A stretch of 64,000 nt of DNA from Siphonodentalium dalli (lineage: Eukaryota; Mollusca; Scaphopoda; Gadilida; Siphonodentaliidae). Below are positions 35,639-47,889 of this stretch, piece after piece. The stretch spans positions 69,539,980 to 69,603,979 of the forward strand of contig CP136063.1 of the NCBI GenBank assembly GCA_032622095.1, given 5' to 3'. The translations under genes were made by a program, and so were the position numbers. The notes beneath the pieces are model-generated. The model saw only the letters and a list, made by a program, of their open reading frames with translations, did not search any database and had not been told where the DNA came from. Numbering within the stretch: position 1 is the stretch's first letter; every line of letters begins with the position of its first letter.

Positions 35639-37873
35639 GCCGCCCTAATGATCAGCTCAAACTGCCCATTAGGGCGGCTAACGGTTCCCTATACCCTGTG
35701 TAAACTATCTATTTCACAACATTTTTCATCTAAACAATGAATGCTAGCCTTATTACCTCACCATATATTTTCTGTCGGTACTCCCCGCCACAAGTTGACG
35801 CCAAAAGTTCCCACAATCGGCGCACCTAAATGCTTCTATCAGACATTTGTCATTTGTCACAATACAAATAAGCATGGACCTCCATCTTGTTGTCATCGAG
35901 GTCGGCAGTACCGCAGTAAATACATTTCAGACTAAAGTACTGGATAATCAATATTTTCGCATGGGTGGCGGGTTACGATTTTCGTACGCAGAGGTGTTTA
36001 TTAAAGAGACGTTCTATTTCATTTCTGCAATTAAAGCATATCTCGCAATATCTCAGCTATTGTTCTCCGTCTTCCACCACAGCTCAGCGGTGTTGCTCAT
36101 TTGTTCTCACCATTTGTAACTAACTGCATACTATTGTCTGATACTTGTAATTATGTCGGTAGGCGTACGCTATTGGTATGTATACACGGGTATTTTGTGT
36201 GAACAATAATATTATTTGTTGAATGTTTCTGTTGTTGTTTAGTTGTAGCTGACACTTATTGGTTGGCTGCTACTTAGATCAAACAATCGTTGGCAGTCCT
36301 TGAGTCAGGTTGTTTTGCACATTCATGTCTTCTTCCAGTTGTCACATGTTTAACGGAAATATTTGAGTGGTTTCATCATAATAGGAGAAAAATTGACATC
36401 TGTTATGACCACTGATCGAAAATATGCGTTAGGCATACCTTATGGGTATACAGGTGTATAGGCTGATACACTGTGACTGGGATATTAATGTAATTATATG
36501 GCAATCTGGGCCAAATAAAATATCCTATCCTATCCTATCCTGTCAGGTGTGTTGATTAATAATTCCTGCAATGGGTCACTATATTTAGCAATCAATGATG
36601 TCCTATTGTCCATATTTACAAATATGTTTAGTTGACATAAAATTACGTGACGTCAACCATGAACCCAGAACTATAAAATAGAAGCAACATAACACATGAC
36701 AAAACATGTGCCTATATAAAAGTCGCAATGTCGTAGTTTTAATGCACGGAAGATAGGACGCGAAGGGTGTAATAACCACAGAACGGCACAGCATCTTCTT
36801 CTATCCTTCCGCCACAGCAGTTGCAAGAGTCGTTTCGACAAACCCATTTGCAGATAGGCCTACTTTCGTTATGTGTACATGTACAACTGTTAAATTCGCC
36901 TCCAATATCGGTTGATAATGGGATAGGAGAAATTAATATCCCAAAATGTCACATGTGGCGTAAGTCGTCAGTGCGGTAGGCCATTAACAATATTTATTAT
37001 TCAATCCCTCTGTCCATGCATAGGACTACCAATGAATTTGGCAATATATTTGGGGATATTGCCTGCACCGTATGACAATTGGCCAAGCCGAGTAATAATA
37101 TTGTCATTTACCTAGCACTTCGGGAAATGAGCAACTTTGTGTACGGACATTTGTAAGAAATCATATATGCAGAATTGCACTGTGCTGTGCCAACAAGGGA
37201 TCAAAGTGTGAAATGTTCACTGCGAAATTGCCAAAGCTGCACATCATATCAGTTGCACAGTAGAACTTATCGACATTGAAATCAGCAGTAATCATGATGA
37301 CATTTTTTCACAGAGTAGGCTATTCCGATCGTGGTTACGATCTAGACTATTTCGTAATATCTTACAACGTATGCAAAATATAAGTTTAAAGACTTAATAA
37401 CAGGATATATTCACCGATGGAATCAAGATTCAATGTAAATGTAACATTGGGTATACAGTATAAGCGGTCGGGATTATTCTATTCTCAACCTATCATCTGT
37501 TCAGCGATATCACACTTCGGCTATAAATGAGTAATGATTGTATCAGGTTATCCAGTAGTTTGACCTTGTTTTGTTCAGACTTCCCCGCATCGTCACATGA
37601 TCGTGTGAAGGTCATCAAATCAACAACATGGCAGATGGAAGTCGTGTTTTGTGATGTTGACAAATGACAAATGTCTGATAGAAGCATTTAGGTGCGCCGA
37701 TTGTGGGAACTTTTGGCGTCAACTTGTGGCGGGGAGTACCGACAGAAAATATATGGTGAGGTAATAAGGCTAGCATTCATTGTTTAGATGAAAAATGTTG
37801 TGAAATAGATAGTTGTACACAGGGTATAGGAAGCCGTGCGGCACTAGAAATGATGAAATACATTTCTAGTGCC
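35639..37873. mobile_element. Long-TIR element with hairpins outside both ends
   Basis: Inverted repeats of about 178 bp: 35682-35859 and 37658-37836 (outer words CCCTATACCCTGTGTA; inner words CCCGCCACAAGTTGACGCC and AGACATTTGTCATTTGTC). The interior (35860-37657) has no recognised gene, only a short TATCC repeat near 36522-36541. Exactly 3 nt outside each repeat is a perfect hairpin: left GCCGCCCTAATG with its complement (35639-35650, 35667-35678), right GGCACTAGAAATG with its complement (37840-37852, 37861-37873). The two hairpins are unrelated in sequence. The superfamily is unclear; MULE-like or foldback are possibilities. Confidence 0.75.
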
Positions 37874-38308
37874 ATCGGGTCTAGTCACTGCCGAACCGCT
37901 GTCGTTGGAAGATGTTTGAGCTATAATTCGTTCGATTGTGTATTCATCTGGTACAATTGAAAACAGGGTAACCACCGTTTTAGTGATGTCCAACTCCACA
38001 ATTTTCTTCAGAACATTTTTGCCACACAATGTTATGATTTCCACCGTGAAAAAACTCGTCATATTTCATTTTATATTTGACAATTTGTGCAATTTTTAAT
38101 TGTCGCCATTTTCGCGGAAGCGGAAATCGTTAACCGGATATAGTTCAGTAGTTTAAAATCTCAAACGTTTACCGGTATAAATAACGGATCGCGCGTAATA
38201 CCGAAAGCCGGAAACATAAAAAAATACGGCAAAGTATCAAACAGAAACGGACCGCACATTATACATACATCCGGAAAACATTATTTGCTTTCAAAATAAT
38301 ATTTTATT
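37874..38308. other. Possible exon, minus strand
   Basis: A short frame at 38062-37844 (MTSFFTVEIITLCGKNVLKK ... SIVPDEYTIERIIA) ends inside the right hairpin. It looks protein-like but is not recognised; it could be host sequence into which the long-TIR element inserted. Confidence 0.25.
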
Positions 38309-40500
38309 TTATTTTCGATTTTTTTGGATTTTGTTGTCGGCGCGTTCGTAATCCAAGTAATAAAATTGGTCTCGCCTGACCGATTTAAACAAAATTTCTG
38401 CCAAAACAGCTGCTTCAGTTAGTCCATCAAAATTGGAGGGGTTCTTTTGAATAACCACCGGGCAAATTTTATCACTAAGTCTGCTAATAATTAAACCGAT
38501 GGCTACCTCTTCTGGTAGATCCACAGCCGTTGATTTCGACATAATGTTCATGATAAATCCATGCGCCGATTCGTCCTATTTTTTTTCAGCCTCTAAAAAG
38601 GCCAGTCTGTTATGCCCAGGTCGGGCTTGAGCCAATTTATAATAATTTTCAAATTGTTGCCTCAATGTTTGATAATCTGTTTTTGTTGCCTAGAGGAAGG
38701 GTATATACCATTCTTTGGCAGAACCTGCCAATACCACCAGGAATATGTTCGTTTTGTCCAAATTGGTTAAATTTCCCATTGTTGCTACCTCATCGAAGCA
38801 TTCTAGAAATGAGTCTATGTTGTTTCCCTTTCCATCAAACATATTTAATAGGCCTAAGATGCCGAGTTCAAATCTACCTTGATTCATTTGTGGTCATGGC
38901 ATATGAGTTTAAATGCCGCAATTTTGTTCAACCACCAGTATAGTAGTCTTTTGTGGGGAATTAGTGTTTTGTACCGGGGTTGTATCTGGAAAATGAAGTG
39001 AGAGGTAACAACAATTCAGGAGACTGAAGAATGTGTGAAGTCGTCCTGAAGCGCTTGTTACCTTTAACCCTTTACCCAACAGAAGGGCCCTGTGCCAATG
39101 CATTCTCTTATATATGCGAGTCGACCATAGGTCGCCTCGCATATATAAGAGAATGCATTGGCTTAACACATTAAAAATTATAAAATTGTTAAAGAATGTT
39201 AGAAAAAATGGTAAAAAGTGTTTTTTTTTAGGCCAATGCATTCTCTTATATATGCGAGGCGACCTATGGTCGACTCGCATATATAAGAGAATGCATTGGC
39301 ACAGGGCATAACTGTATCTATCACAATGTGGTCAAGGAGCCGGTTCCAATGATATCCATATTTGTATGGTTCTATTGAGACAGACCGAAGATATTTTAGG
39401 CTGTTGAAGCTTTATTTGGCCGGTTTTGGCCGGTTTGTTGGGTAAAGGGTTAAGTAGCTGCGACCATGAACTTAGGCACGGCTTGCCCTGTATCGGTTAT
39501 GTCAAATTTGTATAAAGACTTTGTAACTCTAGAGCTTGAAGTAAGGCTGGACTCTTGTTCGTCACATGCTCTGAACGCGTTATGTAATTTTTATAGGTTG
39601 AATGCCCACCCAATACATTAACCCAATAAACATACAGACTATCTCCACGTTATACTTATAACTAACAACACAATTATTTGATAACTGCATTTATTAAAAT
39701 TTTGGAACTAAGGTCTGTCCTTTAGATTATTTTAATTTCGGCATTTAATACCAGATTCATATATTTCATAAGTCAGTCAAAATCACATGGTGAGCATTGG
39801 TGGGTTGAGTAAATGGATCAACATTATTATACTCAACTTGTAACATTGTCAAATTTTCAACGGCACATTGCACACCAATGCGAAAGAGACCTGCAGATGA
39901 AGCTGCCATTTGATGACTTATTGGTTGAAGCACCTCCAACGAAACCTGATCTTCGAAAAATCTTCACTTGGCTTTGATAATGTGGCAGAAGTGGAAACAA
40001 CACATTTCTTACATTTTTTTGCTTTGTTTGATCCGATTTGCTGTCCCATTTGCCGGCGAAGTCTTTCATTGATCATCCGATTCATTTGCCCTGTCCCCAT
40101 CAACATATTGATGCACTGTCTCCCAGCCTTCATCAGAAGAGTCCATGATTTTAATATGCTTATTGTGAACATTAATAGTATGATGACTGTTACCGAGCAA
40201 TTCACTGGCATTTTTGGTTTTGTCATTTTCATTAGCCCAACTGATTTGATCAATCGACTCCAGTAAATTATGCTTGGAATCTGAATTTTATTCGATTTCC
40301 TTCACTCTTCTAAGTGTATTCATTCTCACTTTTCAAATGCTCGACCTCCCGAATATTAAACTCACATTCACATTTTAAAGCACCAATGCCATCTTCAAAT
40401 TCGGGTCTAATGTCTGACTTTTGAGATTTTACAACTCAAATTAATTCGTCCAACTTCTGATTTAATTTTGAGTCATCGACTTTATCCGAGTGAACCATAT
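38309..40500 (-). pseudogene. Decayed Ty3-like gag/ORF1 region, split by a TTAA MITE
   Basis: From the right: a coiled-coil-like start (MVHSDKVDDSKLNQKLDELI, then EFNIREVEHLKSENE), a segment KIMDSSDEGWETVHQYVDGD typical of invertebrate retroelement ORF1/gag, then after the MITE (39068-39449) a capsid-like part (MNQGRFELGILGLLNMFDGK, FLVVLAGSAKEWY, NYYKLAQARPGHNR) ending KSTAVDLPEEVAIGLIISRL. At least two stops (one after EWYIPFL) and several frameshifts break it. No reverse transcriptase, integrase or LTRs were seen. Assignment to Ty3/Gypsy rests on gag patterns only. Confidence 0.5.
39068..39449. mobile_element. TTAA MITE with double hairpin cassette, copy 3 (inverted)
   Basis: Opposite orientation to the copies at 24277 and 32518: the AACCGGCC words lie at the right. 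Flanked by TTAA (39064-39067, 39450-39453). It sits inside the decayed gag region. Confidence 0.87.
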
Positions 40501-40645
40501 TGTGCGAATGCATTAACCCATCGCATGGAGAAAATAATTCCCGTGTAATTCAATGCCTTCAAACATCGGAAAGTTTATTTCCTTTCTAGCAGTATTTATT
40601 TTATTGTACATGTATGTGTGATAAAGTTATAATAAGATACATTAA

Positions 40646-41158
40646 AGGTGGATTATCTCTTTGTAAACATGTATTATATAGTTACCGGGGTATAAAATAT
40701 TAGATCTGAATCGAAGACTCCTGTCCGGAAATGCTTCTATCGATTAATATTAATTTTATTTCGAATATTTTCTGATCTGAAAAGGTTTGTTTGTTCAGCT
40801 AATATTGGTTACTGTTAACAGAGACCAGAAATAATATTGTGCTATTTTGTCACAAATAAACGTTAATTATACTCATTATCGCTTATATCTGTGGAACAAA
40901 ACAGTACAAACAACCAATCTGTGACATTTGACATTCGTTGCGTAGCCGTAGGAACAGCCCAGTGCTCTATATCGCAATACGGTCTCATCCGAATGGTCGG
41001 TTCTAAAAATAATAACATAAATGGGCCCGATTTAATATTCGAAATAAAATCAATATTAATTGGTAGAAGCTTTTCCGGACATAGGTCTTCAGTTCATATC
41101 TATTATTTTATACCCATGCAACTATTTAAAATTTGTTATTTAAAGAGATAATCCATCT
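40646..41158. mobile_element. TTAA MITE with about 120-bp TIRs
   Basis: Termini AGGTGGATTATCTCTTT and AAAGAGATAATCCATCT, flanked by TTAA (40642-40645, 41159-41162). The inverted repeats extend inward through TAATATTAATTTTATTTCGAA. Outer bases AGG rather than CCC separate it from the piggyBac-like set; Kolobok also duplicates TTAA and is an alternative. Confidence 0.75.
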
Positions 41159-41881
41159 TTAAGATATGCACAGTTATTCAGTATGAAATTTCTTGTTTTA
41201 TTGGGGAACATCGAATATATTTTGTGTATTTAGCTCAGTCTGACAAGCTAATGTGGTCTCATATAACAGGTCCTTAAGTTGATGCTTGAAGAATACAATT
41301 GTTGCTTCAAGGAGATAATAACACTATTAAATAGATATCTGAAGAAGCAGCCCTAGGTGGCAGTGTTGTAGTCTGTGCAGGAGTGCTGGCTTGGCTCAGA
41401 AACTCCATCGTTAGTACTCAATCCTGCAACTTGATTAAAACTTCAGGTTGTTTATTATAAAACCCACAAAGTAACTGAAACTATAAAACAAAAATCACAT
41501 CTTTCTTTCTCTAAAATTAAACAAATTATCAAAAACATTGTCTCCACACATATACCTTATCCTTAATGTAACAAATGGCTGTTGAGACATCCTTGAATAA
41601 GTTGATAATGCCATGCACTGTTCCATGCCATGCATGATAATACCATGCAATGTTGACATGTGAAATATCTGCACAAATACTTCATACGTTACTCTAAAAT
41701 GACTTTGAAAGTCATCTACTAGACAAGATGGTTAGAGTATAACCGCCTCCCAAAATAAAAATCTTTGTTGGTATAAAATACTTACAAGTATTCTGTTATT
41801 TTATGTTGTCTAAATCTCTTAATGGCAGTATCATCGTTCTGAAAATATGAAAACAATATAAATAGAGAGCGATATGAGTTT
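41159..41881. other. Intergenic, no gene seen
   Basis: AT-rich spacer with a few short direct repeats around 41600-41660 (CCATGCA/ATGCCATG); no supported feature. Confidence 0.35.
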
Positions 41882-42628
41882 GCTGCCCATCGGTGGACTG
41901 TTGACTTTCCCCATGACACTGACTTGCTGCCCGTCTGTGGACTGTTGACTTTCCCCATGACACTGACTTACTGCCTGTCTGTGGACTGTTGACATTTCCC
42001 ATGACACTGACTTGCTGCCCGTCTGTGGACTGTTGACTTTTCCCATGACACTGACTTACTGCCTGTCTGTGGACTGTTGACTTTTCCCATGACACTGACT
42101 TGCTGCCTGTCTGTGGACTGTTGACTTTTCCCATGACACTGACTTACTGCCTGTCTGTGGACTGTTGACTTTTCCCATGACACTGACTTGCTGCCTGTCT
42201 GTGGACTGTTGACTTTTCCCATGACACTGACTTGCTGCCTGTCTGTGGACTGTTGACTTTCCCCATGATACTGACTTACTGCCTGTCTGTGGACTGTTGA
42301 CATTCCCCATGACACTGACTTACTGCCCGTCTGTGGACTGTTGACTTTCCCCATGATACTGACTTACTGCCCGTCTGTGGACTGTTGACTTTCCCCATGA
42401 TACTGACTTACTGCCCGTCTGTGGACTGTTGACTTTCCCCATGATACTGACTTACTGCCCGTCTGTGGACTGTTGACTTTCCCCATGATACTGACTTACT
42501 GCCCGTCTGTGGACTGTTGACTTTCCCCATGATACTGACTTACTGCCCGTCTGTGGACTGTTGACTTTCCCCATGATACTGACTTACTGCCCGTCTGTGG
42601 ACTGTTGACGTTCCCCACAACAGTGACT
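41882..42628. repeat. Minisatellite, 44-bp unit, about 17 copies
   Basis: Tandem units containing GTCTGTGGACTGTTGACTTT and CCCATGA(C/T)ACTGACTT(A/G). Variants (CTGCCTG/CTGCCCG, ACACTG/ATACTG, TTTTCCC/TTTCCCC) are grouped, with the right-hand third most uniform. Because 44 is not a multiple of three, each frame cycles through all three phases; no phase contains a stop on the minus strand. Confidence 0.95.
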
Positions 42629-42636
42629 TGGTGAGA

Positions 42637-43022
42637 TTACTGATTACCATCTGAGGGATTACTATTTCTGAATATCCACCATCCTTTGGTCGGTAGTCCC
42701 TCCTTATCAGTCTTAATGCAGCCAGTTGATCGAGTTCTTAGATGACAATGGAGAGCCATTTGAGAGGCATTCAGTAGATGATACTCTGCTGCAGCCAACC
42801 TTCGCATGAAATGCCATATGTCTGAACTTATCTGAAGATCCTGCCAACTGGCAAGCATCGGGTTGTCACCACAGCAGTCCTTGTCAGCATACAGCAAAGT
42901 TGGTGGCACCACACCAGCATCGTGGTATCGCTAGAGTAGTCCGGAAAGCATCTTATTGAGTTGACAGTCTTCGCTGTCATCACGCTCATCAAGATATCCC
43001 CATTTTCGTTGCCGACATTCAT
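42637..43022 (-). pseudogene. Fragment of a transposon-associated protein
   Basis: Two overlapping frames together read ILMSVMTAKTVNSIRCF, then PPTLLYADKDCCGDN and LQISSDIWHFMRRLAAAEYH. The combination of a LLY.D.DCC motif with a nearby RLDIWHFMRR-type motif is familiar from a widespread animal transposon-linked protein family, though I cannot name it with certainty. It has at least one frameshift and stops at the minisatellite boundary. Confidence 0.4.
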
Positions 43023-43587
43023 TGCCCAAAAGCAGTTTTAGCTGCCTTTCAATCAAATTTATTTGTCACCAGCAAAAATGATGACAATTGTCATTTAAAG
43101 ATGGTGTATCATATATACAATATTGTAATACGACCTTGCCTAAACCTACATACAATAATATATCAGATCTGTCAGCAGGAGCTTTCACTCCAGGGTCGGC
43201 ATTGGACTAAAATTTTCTATTATCATATAAGGAAAGTTTGTCAGTGATGCATTTAATCTTCAAAACATAAGGGCATGATTTACCATATACAAATTCTGTG
43301 TATAATTGAGCCAGATAAATAGCTGTATCCACAGCTTCAGACATGGCTAGAGTCCCAGAAGTAAGTGTGCTGCGAGCAACTCGCCGAAGTCTTTTTGGCT
43401 GCCATGATACTAGTAGGAGTGAAACTTTCCTTTTTCACCTATTTTCTGAATAATGAAATTGACCTAAAGTATATTGTACATATATAAATTATAAAACAGC
43501 ATGATAACATATATTTAAACATATATATATATAAATTTAAAAACAAACGCTCTTTATTAAATCAAGCGTTATAATTATTAGATGCCT
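43023..43587. other. Intergenic, no gene seen
   Basis: AT-rich with a short TATATA run near 43508; no supported feature. Confidence 0.35.
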
Positions 43588-43879
43588 TTATTTGTTGGTT
43601 CTTGTCTTGAATGTATCTGGGACCATAAATGAATTGAAAAATGTCATTAAGGATGGCAGCACTCTCATTTCCCAATACATTTTATCGTGAGGCACATTTA
43701 TTACAGTGAGTCTTTTTTTGGTCCATACTAGCAAGTCAGCATTCAATGTGTTAGTAAGAGCCTGTTGTGTTGTAATTTGGTCATAATAACTTATAGTTTT
43801 CCTTCTCAGTTGAACAACATTATCTCGATAGCAGAGGTAGTCAACTACCCTTTTGAACCATTTCAACAATGTCCTTATT
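43588..43879 (-). pseudogene. Unknown coding fragment cut by element B2
   Basis: The minus strand reads LLKWFKRVVDYLCYRDNVVQ ... YYDQITTQQALTNTLNADLLVWTKKR ... MYWEMRVLPSLMTFFNSFMV with no stop until the end. The composition is protein-like and the repeat element begins at 43880, upstream of it, removing the N-terminal part. I do not recognise the family, and no continuation was found beyond 46270. Confidence 0.35.
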
Positions 43880-46270
43880 AGCTCAACTTTACTTTGTAAA
43901 GTTTGAGCTATTGCCATGGCTTTGTCGTCCGCCGTCCGTGTGTACGTGTGTACGTAAGGCGTCAACAATGCAGTCTACAGGTCGTACCTTTGGTCGGATC
44001 ATTATGAAATTTGTCATAGCTGTTGACATCAACATTTAGACCAGAATGATTAATTTTGGGGTCATTCGGTAAAAAAACATGGCCACCAGTGGCCATCTTG
44101 CATTTCAAAATTCAATCCATTAGCACGGGCTACAGGGCGTACTGTTTGTCTGATCGTCATGAAATTTGTCATGGATGTTAATATTGACATGTAGATGGGA
44201 ACGAGTAATTTTGGGGTCATTCGGCCCAAAAACATGGCCGCCAGCAGCCATCTTGGATTTTACTCTTTGTATGACTAAATTCTTTAGCACGGGCTACAGG
44301 TCGTACTTTTAGTCTGATCATCATAAAATTTGTCAAGAATGTTAATAATGACATGTAGATGGGAACGAGTCATTTTGGGGTCATTCGGCCAAAAAACATG
44401 GCCGCCAGCAGGCATCTTTGATTTCACTCTTTGTATGACTAAATCCTTTAGCACGGGCTACAGGTCGTACCTTTAGTCCGATCATCATAAAATTTGTCAT
44501 GGCTGTTGAAATTGGAATGTAGATGGGAACGAGTCATGTTGGGGTCATTCGGACAAAAAACATGGCCGCCAGTGGCCATCTTGGATTTCAAAATTCAATC
44601 CATTAGCACGGGCCACAGGTCGTACCTTTAGTCTGATCATCATGAAATTTGTCATGGGTGTTAATATTGACATGTAGATGGGAACGAGTAATTTTGGGGT
44701 CATTCGGCCAAAAAACATGGCGGCCAGCAGCCTTCTTGGATTTTACTCTTTGTATGACTAAATTCTTTAGCACGGGCTACAGGTCGTACCTTTAGTCTGA
44801 TCATCATCAAATTTGTCATGGATGTTAATATTGACATGTAGATGGGAACGAGTAATTTTGGGGTCATTCGGCCAAAAAACATGGCCGCCAGCAGCCATCT
44901 TGGATTTTACTCTTTGTATGACTAAATCCTTTAGCACGGGCTACAGGTCCTACTTTTAGTCTGATCATCATAAAATTTGTCAAGAATGTTTATAATGACA
45001 TGTAGATGGGAACGAGTCATTTTGGGGTCAATCGGCCAAAAAACATGGCCGCCAGCAGCCATCTTGGATTTTACTCTTTGTATGACTAAATCCTTTAGCA
45101 CGGGCTACAGGCCGTACCTTTAGTCTGATCATCATAAAATTTGTCGTGAATGTTAATAATGACATGTTGATGGGAACGAGTCATTTTGGGGTCATTCGGC
45201 CAATAAACATGGCCGCCAGTGGCCATCTTGGATTTTACTCTTTGTATGACTAAATCCTTTAGCACGGGCTACAGGTTGTACCTTTAGTCTGATCATCATA
45301 AAATTTGTCGTGAATGTTAATAATGACATGTAGATGGGAACGAGTCATTTTGGGGTCATTCGGCAGAAAAACATGGCCGCCAGCAGCCATCTTGGATTTT
45401 ACTCTTTGTATGACTAAATCCTTTAGCACGGGCTACAGGTCGTACCTTTAGTCTGATCATCATAAAATTTGTCATGGCTGTTGAAATTGGAATGTAAATG
45501 GGAACGAGTAATTTTGGGGTCATTCGGCAGAAAAACATGGCCGCCAGCAGCCATCTTTGATTTTACTCTTTGTATGACTAAATCCTTTAGCACAGGCTAC
45601 AGGTCGTACATTTAGTCTGATCATCATAAAATTTGTCATGGCTGTTGAAATTGGAATGTAAATGGGAACGAGTCATTTTGGGGTCATTCAGACAAAAAAC
45701 ATGGCCGCCAGTGGCCATCTTGGATTTCAAAATTTATTCCATTAGCATGGGCCACAGGTCGTACTGTTCGTCTGATCATCATGAAATTTGTCATGGTTGT
45801 TAATATTGGATTTTACTCTTTGTATGACTAAATTCTTTAGCATGGTCTACAGGTCGTACCTTTAGTCTGATCGTCATAAAATTTGTCATAGATGTTAATA
45901 ATGACACGTAGATGGGAACGAGTCATTTCGGTGTCATTCGGCCAAAAAACATGGCCGCCAGCAGCCATCTTGGATTTTACTCTTTGTATGACTAAATTCT
46001 TTAGCATAGGCTACAGGTCGTACCTTTAGTCTGATCGTCATAAAATTTGTCATGGATGTTAACGATGACATGTAGATGGGATACAATCATTTTGGGGTCA
46101 TTCGGCCGAAAACATGGCCGCCAGCAGCCATCTTGGATTTTACTTTTCTCTTCATGTCTATAAACTAGTATTAGACAGTCAACTTTCCACATTCCTAATC
46201 GCTCCATTGACTGTAATACATTAAATTATTCCCTTTCCAAGTTGAGCTACAGTGTCATTGACACTTTCAT
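43880..46270 (+). mobile_element. AGCTCAAC-family hairpin/tandem-repeat element (copy B2)
   Basis: Left hairpin AGCTCAACTTTAC..GTAAAGTTTGAGCT; right end GTTGAGCTAC plus hairpin AGTGTCATTGACACT (46251-46265) and TTTCAT. Between them are about 14 units of roughly 160 bp with ATGTAGATGGGAACGAGT, GGGGTCATTCGGCCAAAAAA and CATGGCCGCCAGCAGCCATC. It is longer than B1 because of unit number. Short minus-strand frames are repeat translations. Confidence 0.82.
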
Positions 46271-46436
46271 AATGGTATACCTACTCATTATATATTATAT
46301 ATATGTATTATAAATGGCCTCTTGTACTGCATAATTGTTATTTTATCACAAAACGATGAAATTAGAGATTACATTGATTTTCAGTATTTATTACTTATCT
46401 GTGATAACAGTCAATTGTGCACTAATAATCTAATAG

Positions 46437-46720
46437 GGAGAAGTGACCTCTCCCGATAAGTGACCTCTCCCGATAAGTGACCTCTCCCGATAAGTGACCT
46501 CTCCCGATAAGTGACCTCTCCCAAGAAGTGACCTCTCCCAAGAAGTGACCTCTCCCAAGAAGTAACCTCTCCCGATAAGTGACCTCTCCCAAGAAGTGAC
46601 CTCTCCCAAGAAGTGACCTCTCCCGATAAGTGACCTCTCCCGATAAGTGACCTCTCCCAAGAAGTGACCTCTCCCAAGAAGTAACCTCTCCCGATAAGTG
46701 ACCTCTCCCGATAAGTGAAA
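46437..46720. repeat. 17-bp tandem repeat with two unit types
   Basis: About 16 units of AGTGACCTCTCCC followed by either GATA or AAGA. From the left the order is four GATA, three AAGA, one GATA, two AAGA, two GATA, two AAGA, then GATA units; two units carry AGTAACC. The blockwise order suggests duplication of multi-unit segments. Confidence 0.92.
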
Positions 46721-46867
46721 CTCTCCCAATTTCTACACTGGCCCCTGTCCTTCTACATTTGTATCATCTATACTCTGCTTATCTTAACTGAACATCCCTC
46801 CAGTTGAATAATGAGACCACAACAATGGATACTTGTATAAGTGAATGGGAGAATCAGCATTGAAGAT

Positions 46868-47160
46868 CCTGTGCCAGTGCATTCTCTTATAAATATGAGT
46901 CTCACATAGGGAGCCTCACATATACATGTATAAGAGAATGCACTGTCTTACAAGGTCAATGTAGGCCTAAATATTGTTAGGCCAATGTATTCTCTTATTT
47001 ATGCGAGGCGCCCATAGGGAGCCTCACATATATAAGAGAATGCACTGGCTTACAAGGTCAATGTAGGCCTAAATATTGTTAAGTCAATGTATTCTCTTAT
47101 ATATGTGAGGCGCCATATGAGCGACTCGCATATATAAGAGAATGCGTTGGCACAGCAGGG
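46868..47160. repeat. Three tandem hairpin-cassette units (divergent subfamily)
   Basis: CCTGTGCCAGTGCATTCTC starts a row of three hairpins (about 46868-46952, 46983-47052, 47085-47155) separated by TTACAAGGTCAATGTAGGCC and AAATATTGTTA spacers; it ends GCGTTGGCACAGCAGGG. No TTAA termini are evident, so the cassette occurs here without that MITE body. Confidence 0.75.
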
Positions 47161-47392
47161 TTCTGCAAAAGTTTCAGGAAGCTGCAATCATAGAAGTGTT
47201 AAGATGACTTGAAGCATCTGAGAAAGGCTGTTTTCATACCTTGTTTGAATTTTTCGACTGTTAGTGCGTAGACAATTGGGTTGACAGCAGAGTTGGTTAT
47301 CCATAGATAGGCTAGCAGAAACCTATAATGCTGGCTAATTAAAGCTTCATCATCAATAATAAGGAATATGTCATATGGTAGAAAGGTGGCCG

Positions 47393-47538
47393 TTAACAGA
47401 ACAAATAAAATCACAATAGTTTTAAGTTTTCCTCCTCCACTTCTCCTTGCAGCAGGTAAATATTCTGCTGGAACATTCTCATCCGGAGCATTAACGAGTT
47501 GAATACTTGGTTTTATGGATACCTTAACCTGCTGCTGC
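47393..47538. repeat. 146-bp direct duplication, left copy
   Basis: Equivalent to 47890-48035 with one mismatch (AAATAAAATC versus AAATAACATC). Both copies start TTAACAGAAC and end CTGCTGC. It is GPCR coding sequence flanking the MITE on both sides. Confidence 0.93.
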
Positions 47539-47889
47539 CAAATAAAGCTTCAACAGCCTAAAATATCTTCGGTCTGTCTCAATAGAACCATACAGATATG
47601 GATATCATTGGAACCGGCTCCTTGACCACATTGTGATAGTTACAGTTATGCCCTGTGCCAATGCATTCTCTTATATATGCGAGTCGACCATAGGTCTCCT
47701 CGCATATATAAGAGAATGCATTGGCCTAAAAAAAATCTTTTTTTACCATTTTTTCTTACATTCTTTAACAATTTTATAATTTTTAATGTGTTAAGCCAAT
47801 GCATTCTCTTATATATGCGAGGCGACCTATGGTCGACTCGCATATATAAGAGAATGCATTGGCACAGGGCCCTTCTGTTGGGTAAAGGG
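47539..47889. mobile_element. TTAA MITE with double hairpin cassette, copy 4 (left-truncated)
   Basis: The right end GGGTAAAGGG plus TTAA (47890-47893) is intact. The left end lacks CCCTTTACCCAAC and both AACCGGCC words; it starts at CAAATAAAGCTTCAACAGCC directly after exon sequence. The junction shares GC with the missing part. Confidence 0.9.

Noticed and set aside
36520-36545. TATCC repeat as a telomere-like or regulatory array
   Set aside because: Only about four units; a simple microsatellite.
40891-41151. 86-residue ORF
   Set aside because: It lies wholly inside the MITE at 40646-41158, extends into its right TIR and shows no protein pattern.
43880-46270. Possible CRISPR-like array, from regular units of about 160 bp
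   Set aside because: Units are contiguous and degenerate with no unique spacers, the genome is eukaryotic, and both ends are transposon-like.
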